Positions 8,069 to 16,969 of a DNA stretch of 63,362 nt are shown piece by piece (positions within the stretch are counted from its first letter, which is position 1; each line of letters opens with the position of its first letter). The stretch is from Lentzea albida (GTDB lineage: Bacteria > Actinomycetota > Actinomycetes > Mycobacteriales > Pseudonocardiaceae): contig NZ_FOFV01000030.1 of NCBI RefSeq assembly GCF_900111005.1, positions 1-63,362 on the forward strand. Reading direction: 5' to 3'. The notes below the pieces were generated by a model. It was not told the origin of the DNA and made no database searches. It saw only the letters and a list, made by a program, of their open reading frames with translations. The position numbers and the translations under genes are program-made.

Positions 8069-8398
8069 TCAGGCCAGGACGTCCGACAGGTCGTTCAGCA
8101 GCGCGGCCTTGGGCTTCGCGCCGACGATCTGCTTCACCGGACGGCCGCCCTGGAACAGGATCAGCGTCGGCACGGACATGATCTGGTAGTCGCGGGCGAT
8201 CGACGGGTTGGCGTCGATGTCGACCTTGGCGACGGTGAGCTTCTCGCCGTGCTCGGCCGCGATCTCCTCGAGCACCGGGGCAACCATCTTGCACGGGCCG
8301 CACCAGGTCGCCCAGAAGTCGACCAGCACGGGCTTCTCGCTGGTCAGCACGTCGTCCGCGAACGACTTGTCGGTCACCGTGACGGTGGCGCCTGCCAT
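8069..8398 (-). CDS. trxA: Thioredoxin
   Basis: A 109-residue thioredoxin with the redox motif WCGPC in the context DFWATWCGPCKMVAP and the cis-proline in SVPTLILF. It reduces protein disulfides with electrons from the adjacent reductase. The ATG at 8398 is chosen because GGGAGAG precedes it; a longer frame to 8458 would overlap the trxB stop. It lies 34 bases after trxB and ends in a strong hairpin, so the pair is one transcript. Confidence 0.97.
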   Translation of the reverse strand: MAGATVTVTDKSFADDVLTSEKPVLVDFWATWCGPCKMVAPVLEEIAAEHGEKLTVAKVDIDANPSIARDYQIMSVPTLILFQGGRPVKQIVGAKPKAALLNDLSDVLA

Positions 8399-8432
8399 GT
8401 TGCTCTCCCTAAAAGATCTCGCAGAAGGAACT

Positions 8433-9413
8433 TCAGTTGCTCTTGCCGTAGCCGCCACCGACGGCCTCGGCGGCGATCTCGGCCTGCTCGGTGCCGTGCT
8501 CGGCGAGCCACCGCTCCGCGTCGATCGCGGCGCTGCAGCCGGAACCGGCGGCGGTGATCGCCTGACGGTATTCGTGGTCGACCAGGTCGCCGGCCGCGAA
8601 CACGCCGTCGAGGTTCGTGTAGGAGGTCTTGCCCTTGGTCACGACGTAGCCCTCGGCGTCCAGGTCGACCTGGCCCTTCACCAGCGCCGAACGCGGGTCG
8701 TGGCCGATCGCGAGGAAGAAGCCGGTGACGGGCAGCTCGGACTCGGCGCCGGTCTGGGTGTCCTTGACCTTGATCGACGACACCGTGCCGTCACCCAGCA
8801 CGTCGGTGACCTGCGTGTTCAGCTGCCACTTGATCTTCTCGTTGGCGCGGGCGCGCTCGAGCATGACCTTCGAGGCGCGGAACTCCTCGCGGCGGTGGAT
8901 GACCGTCACGGACTTGGCGAAGCGCGTGAGGAACGTCGCCTCCTCCATCGCCGTGTCGCCGCCGCCGACCACGGCGATGTCGTGGTCGCGGAAGAAGAAC
9001 CCGTCGCACGTCGCACAGGCGGACACGCCGCGGCCGAGCAGCTCCTGCTCGCCGGGGATGTCGAGGTAACGGGCGGCGGCACCCATCGCGAGGATGACCG
9101 CGCGCGCCTCGTAGGTGACGCCGTTCGCGACGACCTTCTTGACCTCACCGGTCAGCTCGACCGACTCGACGTCCTCGGCGCGCAGCTCGGCGCCGAAGCG
9201 GGTGGCCTGCTCGCGCATCTGCTCCATGAGCTCGGGGCCCATGATGCCGTCGCGGAAGCCGGGGTAGTTCTCGACCTCGGTCGTCGTCATGAGGGCGCCG
9301 CCGTACTGCGAACCCTCGAAGACCAGGGGCTCCAGCTGCGCACGTGCCGCGTAGACCGCCGCGGTGTAACCCGCAGGGCCCGATCCAATGATGATCACGT
9401 TGCGCACGCTCAC
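8433..9413 (-). CDS. trxB: Thioredoxin-disulfide reductase
   Basis: A 326-residue flavoprotein that passes electrons from NADPH to thioredoxin. It shows the FAD motif IGSGPAGYTAAVYAARA (residues 9-25), the redox pair CATC in VSACATCDGFFF, the NADPH motif VVGGGDTAMEEA and the C-terminal FAD motif GVFAAGDLVD. It starts with GTG after a GAGGAG. A SigR/SigH-type promoter lies upstream (9453-9478), which predicts induction by thiol-oxidative stress, as known for trxBA in streptomycetes and mycobacteria. Confidence 0.97.
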   Translation of the reverse strand: MSVRNVIIIGSGPAGYTAAVYAARAQLEPLVFEGSQYGGALMTTTEVENYPGFRDGIMGPELMEQMREQATRFGAELRAEDVESVELTGEVKKVVANGVTYEARAVILAMGAAARYLDIPGEQELLGRGVSACATCDGFFFRDHDIAVVGGGDTAMEEATFLTRFAKSVTVIHRREEFRASKVMLERARANEKIKWQLNTQVTDVLGDGTVSSIKVKDTQTGAESELPVTGFFLAIGHDPRSALVKGQVDLDAEGYVVTKGKTSYTNLDGVFAAGDLVDHEYRQAITAAGSGCSAAIDAERWLAEHGTEQAEIAAEAVGGGYGKSN

Positions 9414-9452
9414 GGCTGATGCAACTCCTCGATCTCGTCGTCTGACTGGCTC

Positions 9453-9478
9453 AACGGATCGTAGGTGCAGCTAATTCC
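9453..9478 (-). promoter_or_regulatory. SigR/SigH-type promoter of trxB-trxA
   Basis: On the minus strand, GGAAT (9478-9474) and GTT (9455-9453) are separated by exactly 18 bases. This is the established SigR (Streptomyces) / SigH (mycobacteria) promoter consensus. It sits in the 78-base gap before trxB. Confidence 0.8.
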
Positions 9479-9491
9479 GTGACTTGAGCGA

Positions 9492-10238
9492 CTACCTCGG
9501 CTTGATGGTCGTGTCGGCCAGCACGCCCGCCGGCTGGTCCGGCCCGCAGGTCTTCGGATCCAGCACGACCAGCCGGAACTCGCCGAGACCCGCGGGCAGG
9601 ATCGCCATCACGGCGTCCTTGCCCTCGAGGTTGATCGGGCTGATGCCGAGCGGCGTGCCCGAACTCGTGATGCCCCCGCCCTTGAGACAGCCGGCCAACC
9701 GGTCGGGAGTCTCCAGCGGGCCGTAGTTCTGGGCCTTGAGCACCTCGCCGACCGCGGAGCCCAGCTCGTTGCGCTGCAGCGACAGCGGGGCGGACGCCGA
9801 GTTCGAGTTCGTCGTGGGCGCCGGCGCGGCGTCACCGGGCGTGTTGTTCGCCTGGTCACCGCCGGGGGCCACGGCGAACACGATGCCGAACGCGGCCGCG
9901 GCGGCCACCAGCACACCACCGCCGAGTCCCAGCCTGCGGTTGCGGCGCTTGCGGGCGTCGTTCAGCGAGACCACCGGCGCGATGCCGGGACGGGCCTCGG
10001 CGGCCAGCGCCGCGTCGATCCGGGCGGCCACGTGGTCGGGCATCGGGATCGGCGGCAACGCCTGCAGGTCCTCCAGCGTGGCGTCGAGCGCCCGGAGGAT
10101 CTCGGCGGCCTCCGCGTCGGCCTCCACCCTCGGGCGCAGCTGTGCGGCGACCTCAGGGGGCAGCACACCCGCGTGGAGGTCCGCGATGAGGTCAACCGAC
10201 CACGGCGGACCCATCGGCACGCGCTCCATGCCGGTCAT
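9492..10238 (-). CDS. Anti-sigma-M factor (RsmA-like) membrane protein
   Basis: A 248-residue protein. It has a cytoplasmic N-terminal part (about 1-100), one transmembrane segment (LGLGGGVLVAAAAAFGIVFA) and an extracytoplasmic domain rich in Ser/Asn/Ala before the C-terminal fold. It corresponds in position to Rv3912, which holds SigM. No HxxxCxxC zinc anti-sigma motif is seen, so it is not a redox ZAS factor. ATG 10238 is chosen because GGGAGG precedes it and it overlaps the sigM stop as ATGA, which indicates translational coupling. Confidence 0.82.
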   Translation of the reverse strand: MTGMERVPMGPPWSVDLIADLHAGVLPPEVAAQLRPRVEADAEAAEILRALDATLEDLQALPPIPMPDHVAARIDAALAAEARPGIAPVVSLNDARKRRNRRLGLGGGVLVAAAAAFGIVFAVAPGGDQANNTPGDAAPAPTTNSNSASAPLSLQRNELGSAVGEVLKAQNYGPLETPDRLAGCLKGGGITSSGTPLGISPINLEGKDAVMAILPAGLGEFRLVVLDPKTCGPDQPAGVLADTTIKPR

Positions 10239-10879
10239 CGACCCTCCCACTGACGTTGCTCTTGCACATTCACACCGTCAGCTGGGACGTTCGCATCTGC
10301 GATTCGGTTCCTGAGGTGCCCGAGAACTTTGGCGAGCTTGGCGCGACCTCGCGCACACCGGCTCTTGACCGTGCCCTCCGCGATGCCGAGGAGCTTGGCC
10401 GTCTCCGCGACCGAGTATCCCTCGACGTCGACGAGCACGATGGGCGCCCGCTGCTCTTCCGGCAGCTCCATCAGCGCCTGCTGCACCATGAGGCTGGTCT
10501 CGCGGTCGCTCATCGCGTCACGGGGCGCGACGGGCTCACCGGGGCCGGCCTCCGGCAACGGCACTGTCGGTCTTGTTTGTCGGCGTCTCATCCGGTCGAG
10601 GCACGCGTTCACCACGATCCGGTGAAGCCAGGTGGTCACCTGTGACTCCGCGCGGAACGACGACGCCGCCCGGAAGGCCGAGATGAACGCCTCCTGGAGC
10701 GCGTCCGCGGCCTCTTCGGGGTCGCGCAGCGTGCGCAACGCCACCGCCCACATCCGGTCCCGGTGCCGTTTGACCAGCTCCGAGAACGCGTAGGGGTCAC
10801 CTGCGGCGTGGGCCGAGATGAGATCGGCGTCCGAGCTGGCTGCGGCGGTCACGAGACGCACTTTAGCGAGAGTGATCAC
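10235..10879 (-). CDS. sigM: ECF RNA polymerase sigma factor SigM
   Basis: A 214-residue group 4 sigma factor. Region 2 holds the -10-recognition segment (DPEEAADALQEAFISAFRA), and region 4 the helix-turn-helix YSVAETAKLLGIAEGTVKSR. In the matching mycobacterial locus SigM controls envelope and redox genes, including the trx pair. The GTG at 10879 lacks a clear ribosome site; GTGs at 10861 and 10852 are alternatives. Only 40 bases separate it from the pseudokinase gene, so its promoter must lie there or within that gene. Confidence 0.9.
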   Translation of the reverse strand: MITLAKVRLVTAAASSDADLISAHAAGDPYAFSELVKRHRDRMWAVALRTLRDPEEAADALQEAFISAFRAASSFRAESQVTTWLHRIVVNACLDRMRRRQTRPTVPLPEAGPGEPVAPRDAMSDRETSLMVQQALMELPEEQRAPIVLVDVEGYSVAETAKLLGIAEGTVKSRCARGRAKLAKVLGHLRNRIADANVPADGVNVQEQRQWEGR

Positions 10880-10919
10880 AGATCACCCGGACAGGTCTAC
10901 TCAGCGTGCCCGCGTAGTT

Positions 10920-12443
10920 CTACTGGGCCCTGGTGTAGACGATCTCTCGGATCTCCGTCTGGTTCTTGCCGCCACCGGGACTGGCCAGCTGCGTGATCCA
11001 GATCAGCACGTGGCCGGTCGCCTCGTGCTCGTTCAGCTGGATCTGCGTCTGCCCGTCCGAGAGGTCCGCGACCCCGATGACCTTGGTCTCCTCCAGCGGC
11101 GAGTCGAGCGCCGACGCCACGCGGATCTCGACCTTCGTGCCCTTGCTGGGCGAGGTGACCGTGACCGAGGCCAGCTTCACCGGCTCCGCGAACGACGCCA
11201 TCAGCCCGATGCCCGGCTTCAGCGTCGGGAACGGCTGGAAGTAGTTGTCGGTCCGCCAGAACGTCCCCGCGTTGCCGTCGACGGCCCTGCTGGCCTGGTT
11301 CGCGCTATCGGGCTGGTTCGTGACGTCGTACACGCCGATCTGGCCCGGCTGCACCGGTCCGGCCGGCGCGGGCGGGGGTGCGGTCTGGCCGTTCGACCCG
11401 GGCTGGTTGATCACGACGGTCGGGCCGCCGCCCTTGGTCGGCTCGTCGCTGAAGAACCCGACGATCTGCACGCTCAGCCACACGATCACGGTCAGCGTGG
11501 CGACGGCGAGCACCGCGACGCTGATCCACAGCTTCTTCTTCGTCTGCTTGTCCTGGCGCGGCTTCTGCGTCGTCCAGACGACCTGTTCGTCGTCATCGTC
11601 GTCGCGAGACGACGACACCGGCGAGAGCAGTGCGGTCTGGGCCTCCTCGGCCGCGATCTGGTCGAGGACCTGCAGGATCGCCGCGGACGTGCGGATGCCG
11701 CCCACCGAGGTGTCCTCGAGCGAACGCACCGCGACGGACGACAGGTCGTGCGGCAGGTACGGGTGCAACGCGTTCGGCGCGACCACGGACCCGTCCGGGC
11801 CCGTCGGGGCCACCGGCACGCCCTGGGGACCGCCCGGCAGCGCCCACCGGCCGGTGAGCAGCAGGTACAGGATCGCGCCCAGGCCCTTGACGTCGTCGCG
11901 CGCGATCGCGTCCGGCCGCGGGCCGGGGAACGCGAGGCGCAGGCGGCCGTCCGAGGTGACCCGGATGCGCTGCGGGTGGTCGGCGCCCAGCACGAGACCG
12001 GCGTGGTGCGCGCCCTCGATGGCGGCGCCGAGCGGTTCGAGCAGGCGGGTCGCGGCGCCCGCCGGCAGCGGGCCCTCCGCGATCAGGTCCATCAGGTCGG
12101 TGCCCTGGGTCCACTCGGCGATGACCATGCCGAGGATGCCCTCGTCGGGGCGGATGCCGGTGCCCGGCGTGAGGACGTCGATCACCCTCGACACACCGGG
12201 GTGCGTGAACGACGACGCGTGCATCGCCCGTTCGACCGTCCGCCGTGCTCGGGCGGCGGCCTCGCCGTTCGCCAGGTCGCCCAACAGGATGGTCAGCGCC
12301 ACGTCCCGGTTGAGCTGGCCGTCCCGCGCGCGCCAGAGCTCCGCGTTGGACCTCGCGTCGGCGCCTGATTTCGCGAGCAGCCGGTAGCGGCCATTGCCGA
12401 TGACGCCGCCGGGGACCAGGGCGGCGTGGACTCCGCTACTCAC
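10920..12443 (-). CDS. Membrane pseudokinase, MurJ-associated (FhaA-target type)
   Basis: A 507-residue protein with a kinase-like fold (about 15-270), a linker, one transmembrane helix (LWISVAVLAVATLTVIVWLS) and an extracytoplasmic discoidin-like domain (about 365-505; SRAVDGNAGTFWRTD). The kinase is inactive by sequence: the VAxK lysine is Thr (VALTIL), no HRD motif is seen and DFG is absent. In M. tuberculosis the same pseudokinase and sugar-binding-like domains are fused to the C terminus of MurJ (Rv3910). Here they are a separate gene 37 bases after murJ, so they probably assemble with it. Confidence 0.88.
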   Translation of the reverse strand: MSSGVHAALVPGGVIGNGRYRLLAKSGADARSNAELWRARDGQLNRDVALTILLGDLANGEAAARARRTVERAMHASSFTHPGVSRVIDVLTPGTGIRPDEGILGMVIAEWTQGTDLMDLIAEGPLPAGAATRLLEPLGAAIEGAHHAGLVLGADHPQRIRVTSDGRLRLAFPGPRPDAIARDDVKGLGAILYLLLTGRWALPGGPQGVPVAPTGPDGSVVAPNALHPYLPHDLSSVAVRSLEDTSVGGIRTSAAILQVLDQIAAEEAQTALLSPVSSSRDDDDDEQVVWTTQKPRQDKQTKKKLWISVAVLAVATLTVIVWLSVQIVGFFSDEPTKGGGPTVVINQPGSNGQTAPPPAPAGPVQPGQIGVYDVTNQPDSANQASRAVDGNAGTFWRTDNYFQPFPTLKPGIGLMASFAEPVKLASVTVTSPSKGTKVEIRVASALDSPLEETKVIGVADLSDGQTQIQLNEHEATGHVLIWITQLASPGGGKNQTEIREIVYTRAQ

Positions 12444-12480
12444 GGAAACGAGGGTACGGGACGACGGTCACGGACTGGAG

Positions 12481-14121
12481 TCACCTTCGCCGCACCAAAC
12501 GGTTGATCTTGTCGATCGCCGGCTTCATCTCCGGCACCCGGAACGCGGCCAGGAGGCCGAACGCGAGCGGCAGACCGATCAACGTCACCAGGATGGTCTC
12601 GAACCAGGCGGCCACCACCGGGTTGGAGAACGCGATCAGGTCCAGGAGCAGCACGTTCACCCCCTTGGCGACCGCGAAGGCGACCGCGGAGGCCACCACC
12701 GTGAGGCAGATGGTCCAGATGGTGAAGCCGGTGCGCAGGCGGCCGAGGCGGATCCGCAGCCAGACCTGGCCGACGACCGCGCCGAAGACGAAGCTCAGCG
12801 ACATCGCGAGCGACACGCCGACGGCCAGCTGCTCGGGCTCCGACACCGCCAGGAAGAAGTACAGCAACGCGATCCGGACGGCCACGATCAGCGCCTGGAT
12901 CAACGTCGGCGTGCGCGCGTCCTTCATCGCGTAGAAGACCCGGATCTGCAGCAACGTGATCGCGTAGGGCACCAGGCCGAACGCCGACAGGGCGAGCGCC
13001 AGGCCGACCGCCGTGCCGCCCTCCACACCCGACTTGCCGAACCCGAACGCCGCCAGGCCGATCGCCACGCCGGAGACCGTCATCAGGACGCTGAACGGCA
13101 TCAGCAGGATCGACGACATGCGGTTGCCGAACAGCAGGTCGCGCACGATCGCGTCGTTGTCGTTGTTCGCCGCCGCCCGGCTCATCTTCGGCATCAGCGC
13201 GGTCAGCAGCGAGACGCCGAGAACGCCGTACGGCACCTGGGCGATCAACCACTGGAAGTTGAAGGCGGCCAGGGCGCCGTCGCCGTGCGTCGCGACCTTG
13301 GTCAGCACCGTCAGGCTCGCGAACCCGAGGCCGACGTAGAGCAGCACCCAGAACGCGAGACCGCCGAACTCCGCGAGCCGGGCGTCCCAGCCGAACCGCC
13401 ACTTGAACCGGAAGCCCGTCTTGCGCAGCGCCGGGATCAGCACCGACGCCTGCACCGCCACACCGAGCGCGGTGCCGAGACCGAGCACCAGCACGTGGCT
13501 GTCGGTCATCGAGACGGGATTGAGCGTGATGTCGCCCGGGAGCATCCAGTAGACGCCGAGGACCGCGATCACGACGAGGTTGTTCAGCACCGGCGCCCAG
13601 GTCGGCAGGCCGAACACGTGCCGGGCGTTGAGCACCGCGCTGAGCAGCGCGGTCAGGCCGTAGAACACGATGCCCGGCAGGACCAGGTAGGCGAACGCCG
13701 TGACCAGGTCCCGGTTCGCGTTCGGCGAGTCGGCGATGAACAGCGAGGTGAGCAGCGGCGCGCAGGCCACCGCGATCACGGTGCCGACACCGAGGATCGC
13801 CGTGCCCATGCTGATCAGCCACTGGGCGTACGACTCACCGCCGTCGCCGTCCTCCTTCTCGGCGCGGACCAGCAGCGGGATCGCGACGCTGGTCAGGATG
13901 CCGCCGAGCAGGAGCTCGTTGATCATCGTCGGCAGCGTCGAGGCCGCCTGGTAGGAGTCGTTGAGGGTGCCGATGCCCAGTGCCGCGACCAGCAGCACCT
14001 TCGAGAGCAGGCCGGTGACCCGGCTGACGATCGTCGCGATCGCCATCGAGCCGCTGGCCCTGGCGACCGACGGCTGCTGCTTCTGCTGCTCTGGCTGGGT
14101 GGTCGTGGCTGTCTCGCTCAC
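12481..14121 (-). CDS. murJ: Lipid II flippase MurJ (MviN)
   Basis: A 546-residue MOP-superfamily membrane protein with about fourteen hydrophobic segments. It exports lipid II for peptidoglycan synthesis. The N terminus (ASGSMAIATIVSRVTGLLSK) is typical of MviN/MurJ, and the basic tail ends the protein without the mycobacterial pseudokinase fusion. The GTG start overlaps the stop of the DUF6049 gene by four bases (GTGA), so both are translated together. Confidence 0.95.
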   Translation of the reverse strand: MSETATTTQPEQQKQQPSVARASGSMAIATIVSRVTGLLSKVLLVAALGIGTLNDSYQAASTLPTMINELLLGGILTSVAIPLLVRAEKEDGDGGESYAQWLISMGTAILGVGTVIAVACAPLLTSLFIADSPNANRDLVTAFAYLVLPGIVFYGLTALLSAVLNARHVFGLPTWAPVLNNLVVIAVLGVYWMLPGDITLNPVSMTDSHVLVLGLGTALGVAVQASVLIPALRKTGFRFKWRFGWDARLAEFGGLAFWVLLYVGLGFASLTVLTKVATHGDGALAAFNFQWLIAQVPYGVLGVSLLTALMPKMSRAAANNDNDAIVRDLLFGNRMSSILLMPFSVLMTVSGVAIGLAAFGFGKSGVEGGTAVGLALALSAFGLVPYAITLLQIRVFYAMKDARTPTLIQALIVAVRIALLYFFLAVSEPEQLAVGVSLAMSLSFVFGAVVGQVWLRIRLGRLRTGFTIWTICLTVVASAVAFAVAKGVNVLLLDLIAFSNPVVAAWFETILVTLIGLPLAFGLLAAFRVPEMKPAIDKINRLVRRR

Positions 14122-16415
14122 GCGCTCGACTTCTCCGGTGTGACGTTCTCGATGGAAGGTGCGTCGCCGTTCTCGCCGTTGCGGGCGCGAACCCGCTTGT
14201 AGATGCGCCGCCCCGAGAGCAGGACGAGCGCGATCCCGGCGAGCACGGTGACGATCACTGTGATGGTGCCGTACGCGGACGACGACACCTCCAGCTTGAC
14301 AGTGTCGCCGAGCGGGACGCCCTCGGGAGTGGTCAGGCGGACGTTGACCGGGAACCGGCCGGACCGCAGCACCTCGACCGGCACCCGCACGACGCGCTCA
14401 CCGCGGGCGGGGAGCACCTGGTCCGCCAGGTCGAGCTTGCGGATGCCGGGGGTGTCGGCGAGGTTGATCCGGACCGTCACGCGGACGTCGAGCTTGTTCG
14501 TGATGGTGATCGGGATCGGGCTGTCGCCGGAGCCCAGCAGGATGGGGCTGTTCGGCTGCGTCACGCCGACCATGCCGGTGAGCTGGTCGATCTCCCCCTG
14601 GCTGATCTCGGCCGCGGACCGGGCGCCCTGCTCGTTTCCCCTCCACGCGCCGGACATCACCCGCAGCAGCCCGAGCCACAGCGGGTCGGCCAGGTCGGCG
14701 GGCGACGCGTGCGCGGTGTCCTCCTGCTGCATGGCGGCGACCAGGCCGTTGAGCTCGACGCTCTGGTTCGTGACGGAGTCCGAGATGATCGCCGAGATCT
14801 CCCTGGCACCGGCCTCCGGCGGGTAGGCGACCTTGGCGTTCGTCACCGACGGGGTGGCGCTGGTGAGCTCCGCGAGACCGGTCTGGGTCGCGTACCCGCC
14901 GGCCAGCAGCTTCTGGGCGGCGGTCAGGAACTCGGTCATCTCCGAGAGCGGCGCGTGCCAGCGGCGCGGCGGCGCGACCAGCACGTTGCGGCCGTCGCCC
15001 TGCCAGCCGGCGCGGAACACCAGGACCGACAGCGCGTTCTGCACCGACACCGGCTGGCTCTCGACCGGCGCGGTCACGCCGGACAGCGTGCGCGGCCGCG
15101 AGTCGCTGCCCTGCAGCGCGTCCGAGACCATCGAGTCGATCTTCACCGCGGTGACCGGCGTCTTGCCGCCGATGCCGACGGGAGCGGTGCCCGGCGCGTC
15201 GGCGAGGCCCGTCGGGTCCAGGAGCAGCGACTTCGCCCCGGGGTAGCGCTTGTCGGGCTGCGGGGTGACCAGCTCGTCGAACGTCGACTGGTCGAGCACG
15301 CCGTCCTCGGGCCAGACCAGGTCGGGCAGCGGCTGCACGCCCAGCACGTCCTGGATGAGCTTGGGGCCGTCGGTCACGGCGAGCGTGCGCATGGTGGCGA
15401 GCTTCGCCCTGTTCAACGCCACCAGGTCGGCGTCGGCGTACGGCAGCGCGACGACGCACCGGCCCGTCACGGCGAGCTTGAGGCGGTCGAGCCACAGCTC
15501 CGCCTCGCTCTGGCCCTTGCCCTCGGCGCCGCCGCGCACCCTGTAGCCGGTGCTCATGGCCTGGACGGTGCGCAGCAGGTCGGGGTCGATGGCGAGGCAC
15601 ATGGCCGTGCTCATCTGCGAGATCGCCTGCTCGTAGGCCTGCAGCAGGCCGTACAGCCGGCCGCCGACCGAGAGGGACGTCGCGAGGTCGTCGTCGACCA
15701 GCTCGGACTGGCCCTCGCCGCCGAGCCTGACCAGGCGCGGGCGGTCCGCTATCGGCCACAGGACCGTCATCTTCGCGCCGGCGCCGACCTTGCCCTTGGT
15801 CTCGCCGCCGGGCACACCCAGCACGGGCAGCAGCGTCGACAGCGCCGCGAGCCGCGCCTGGCCGCCGAAGTCCGGCCTGCCGTTGATGTTCGCGAGGATC
15901 GGGTAGATGCCGGGCTGGTCGACCTGCAGCGACGTCGCGTCGGCACCGCGCAGCGGCACCTCCAGCGTGAAGTCCTTCTGCTCACCGGGCTGGAGCTCAC
16001 CGGCCACGGGCGTGAACTTCGGCTGCACGGCCTCGGCGGCAGCGGGCTCGCGCAACGCGTTGCGCAGGTCGTCCTCGCCGGCCAGCGGCTCGCCGCGTTC
16101 CAGGCGCAGCACGATGTCGGACACCTTGCGGTCGCCGACGTTGACGATCTTGCCGGTGATCTTGACGGTCGACGGGGAGTCGCTCGTCACGAACCGGGGG
16201 GTGAGCTGGCCGATGTCGAGCCGCAGGAACTGCGGCTGCGCCTGGCCGGGCTGGGCGGAGAGCGATCTGGTCGCCCACACCTGGGTGGCGGGCGCGGGCA
16301 TGAACGGCAGCGCGTCCACTTCGTCCGGTTGTGACTGCTGCGCGCTCGCGGGCGGCGCTGCGATCACCACGAACGCGGCGACGGCGGCTGTGCAGACGAG
16401 CTTCCTCAGGCTCAC
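14118..16415 (-). CDS. DUF6049 family secreted/membrane-anchored protein (Rv3909-like)
   Basis: A 765-residue envelope protein: signal peptide (KLVCTAAVAAFVVIAAPPASA, cleavage after ASA), a long extracytoplasmic region with immunoglobulin-like beta segments, one C-terminal transmembrane helix (YGTITVIVTVLAGIALVLLS) and a basic cytoplasmic tail. It has no enzyme motif that I recognise. The GTG at 16415 overlaps the mutT stop (GTGA) and begins right before the signal peptide, so the longer in-frame extension is rejected. Its conserved place between mutT4 and murJ suggests a role in cell-wall assembly. Confidence 0.88.
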   Translation of the reverse strand: MSLRKLVCTAAVAAFVVIAAPPASAQQSQPDEVDALPFMPAPATQVWATRSLSAQPGQAQPQFLRLDIGQLTPRFVTSDSPSTVKITGKIVNVGDRKVSDIVLRLERGEPLAGEDDLRNALREPAAAEAVQPKFTPVAGELQPGEQKDFTLEVPLRGADATSLQVDQPGIYPILANINGRPDFGGQARLAALSTLLPVLGVPGGETKGKVGAGAKMTVLWPIADRPRLVRLGGEGQSELVDDDLATSLSVGGRLYGLLQAYEQAISQMSTAMCLAIDPDLLRTVQAMSTGYRVRGGAEGKGQSEAELWLDRLKLAVTGRCVVALPYADADLVALNRAKLATMRTLAVTDGPKLIQDVLGVQPLPDLVWPEDGVLDQSTFDELVTPQPDKRYPGAKSLLLDPTGLADAPGTAPVGIGGKTPVTAVKIDSMVSDALQGSDSRPRTLSGVTAPVESQPVSVQNALSVLVFRAGWQGDGRNVLVAPPRRWHAPLSEMTEFLTAAQKLLAGGYATQTGLAELTSATPSVTNAKVAYPPEAGAREISAIISDSVTNQSVELNGLVAAMQQEDTAHASPADLADPLWLGLLRVMSGAWRGNEQGARSAAEISQGEIDQLTGMVGVTQPNSPILLGSGDSPIPITITNKLDVRVTVRINLADTPGIRKLDLADQVLPARGERVVRVPVEVLRSGRFPVNVRLTTPEGVPLGDTVKLEVSSSAYGTITVIVTVLAGIALVLLSGRRIYKRVRARNGENGDAPSIENVTPEKSSA

Positions 16416-16927
16416 GCCGACTCCGCTCCGTCCCGGCAGCGGTCGGAGAGCAGTTCGGCGGCTCGGCGGACCAGGCGGCGCTCGTCGGCATGCGCGAGTC
16501 GCTCGTCCAGTTCGCCGAGTGGCACCCACGCCACCTCGGTGACCTCCACGTCTTCGTCGGAAAGCTCTCCCCCCGTCGCTTCGAGGAGGAAGTGGTGAAC
16601 CGTCTTGTGCACCCGGCGGTCGTCCGCGACGAACCAGTAGTCGATCGACCCCAGCGGGCGCAGCACCCTGCTATGAATACCGGTCTCCTCGGCGACCTCG
16701 CGCACCGCGGTCTGTTCCGCGGTCTCGCCGGCCTCGATGTGACCCTTGGGCAAAGACCACAGCAACCGGCCCCGCCGGTCAAGTCTGCCGATCACCGCCG
16801 CCCGCTGCTCCCCGTCGAGCACCAGGCCACCCGCCGACGTCTCGTCGACGGTCTTGAGCCTCCGGCCCCGACGCCTCTTCCGGCGTCCCGGTGTGGGACT
16901 CCCGGAACGCGCGGCTGACGGGGACAT
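16412..16927 (-). CDS. NUDIX hydrolase (MutT4-like)
   Basis: A 171-residue protein with a complete Nudix box: GHIEAGETAEQTAVREVAEE followed by TGI (about residues 60-82). It hydrolyses nucleoside diphosphate-linked compounds; the substrate is not clear. A basic N-terminal segment (GRRKRRRGRRLK) precedes the fold. It corresponds to Rv3908 (mutT4) by position, diverges from pcnA across only 42 bases, and is first in the coupled run mutT-DUF6049-murJ. Confidence 0.9.
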   Translation of the reverse strand: MSPSAARSGSPTPGRRKRRRGRRLKTVDETSAGGLVLDGEQRAAVIGRLDRRGRLLWSLPKGHIEAGETAEQTAVREVAEETGIHSRVLRPLGSIDYWFVADDRRVHKTVHHFLLEATGGELSDEDVEVTEVAWVPLGELDERLAHADERRLVRRAAELLSDRCRDGAESA

Positions 16928-16937
16928 ACGGCCGATC

Positions 16938-16958
16938 GTACTTACGAACCTTAAGTAC
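16938..16958. promoter_or_regulatory. Inverted repeat in the mutT/pcnA divergent promoter
   Basis: GTACTTA and TAAGTAC form a perfect 7-bp inverted repeat around seven bases, in the middle of the 42-base gap between two divergent starts. It could be a shared operator or paired -10 elements. Confidence 0.45.
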
Positions 16959-16969
16959 GCTGGTTTCTC

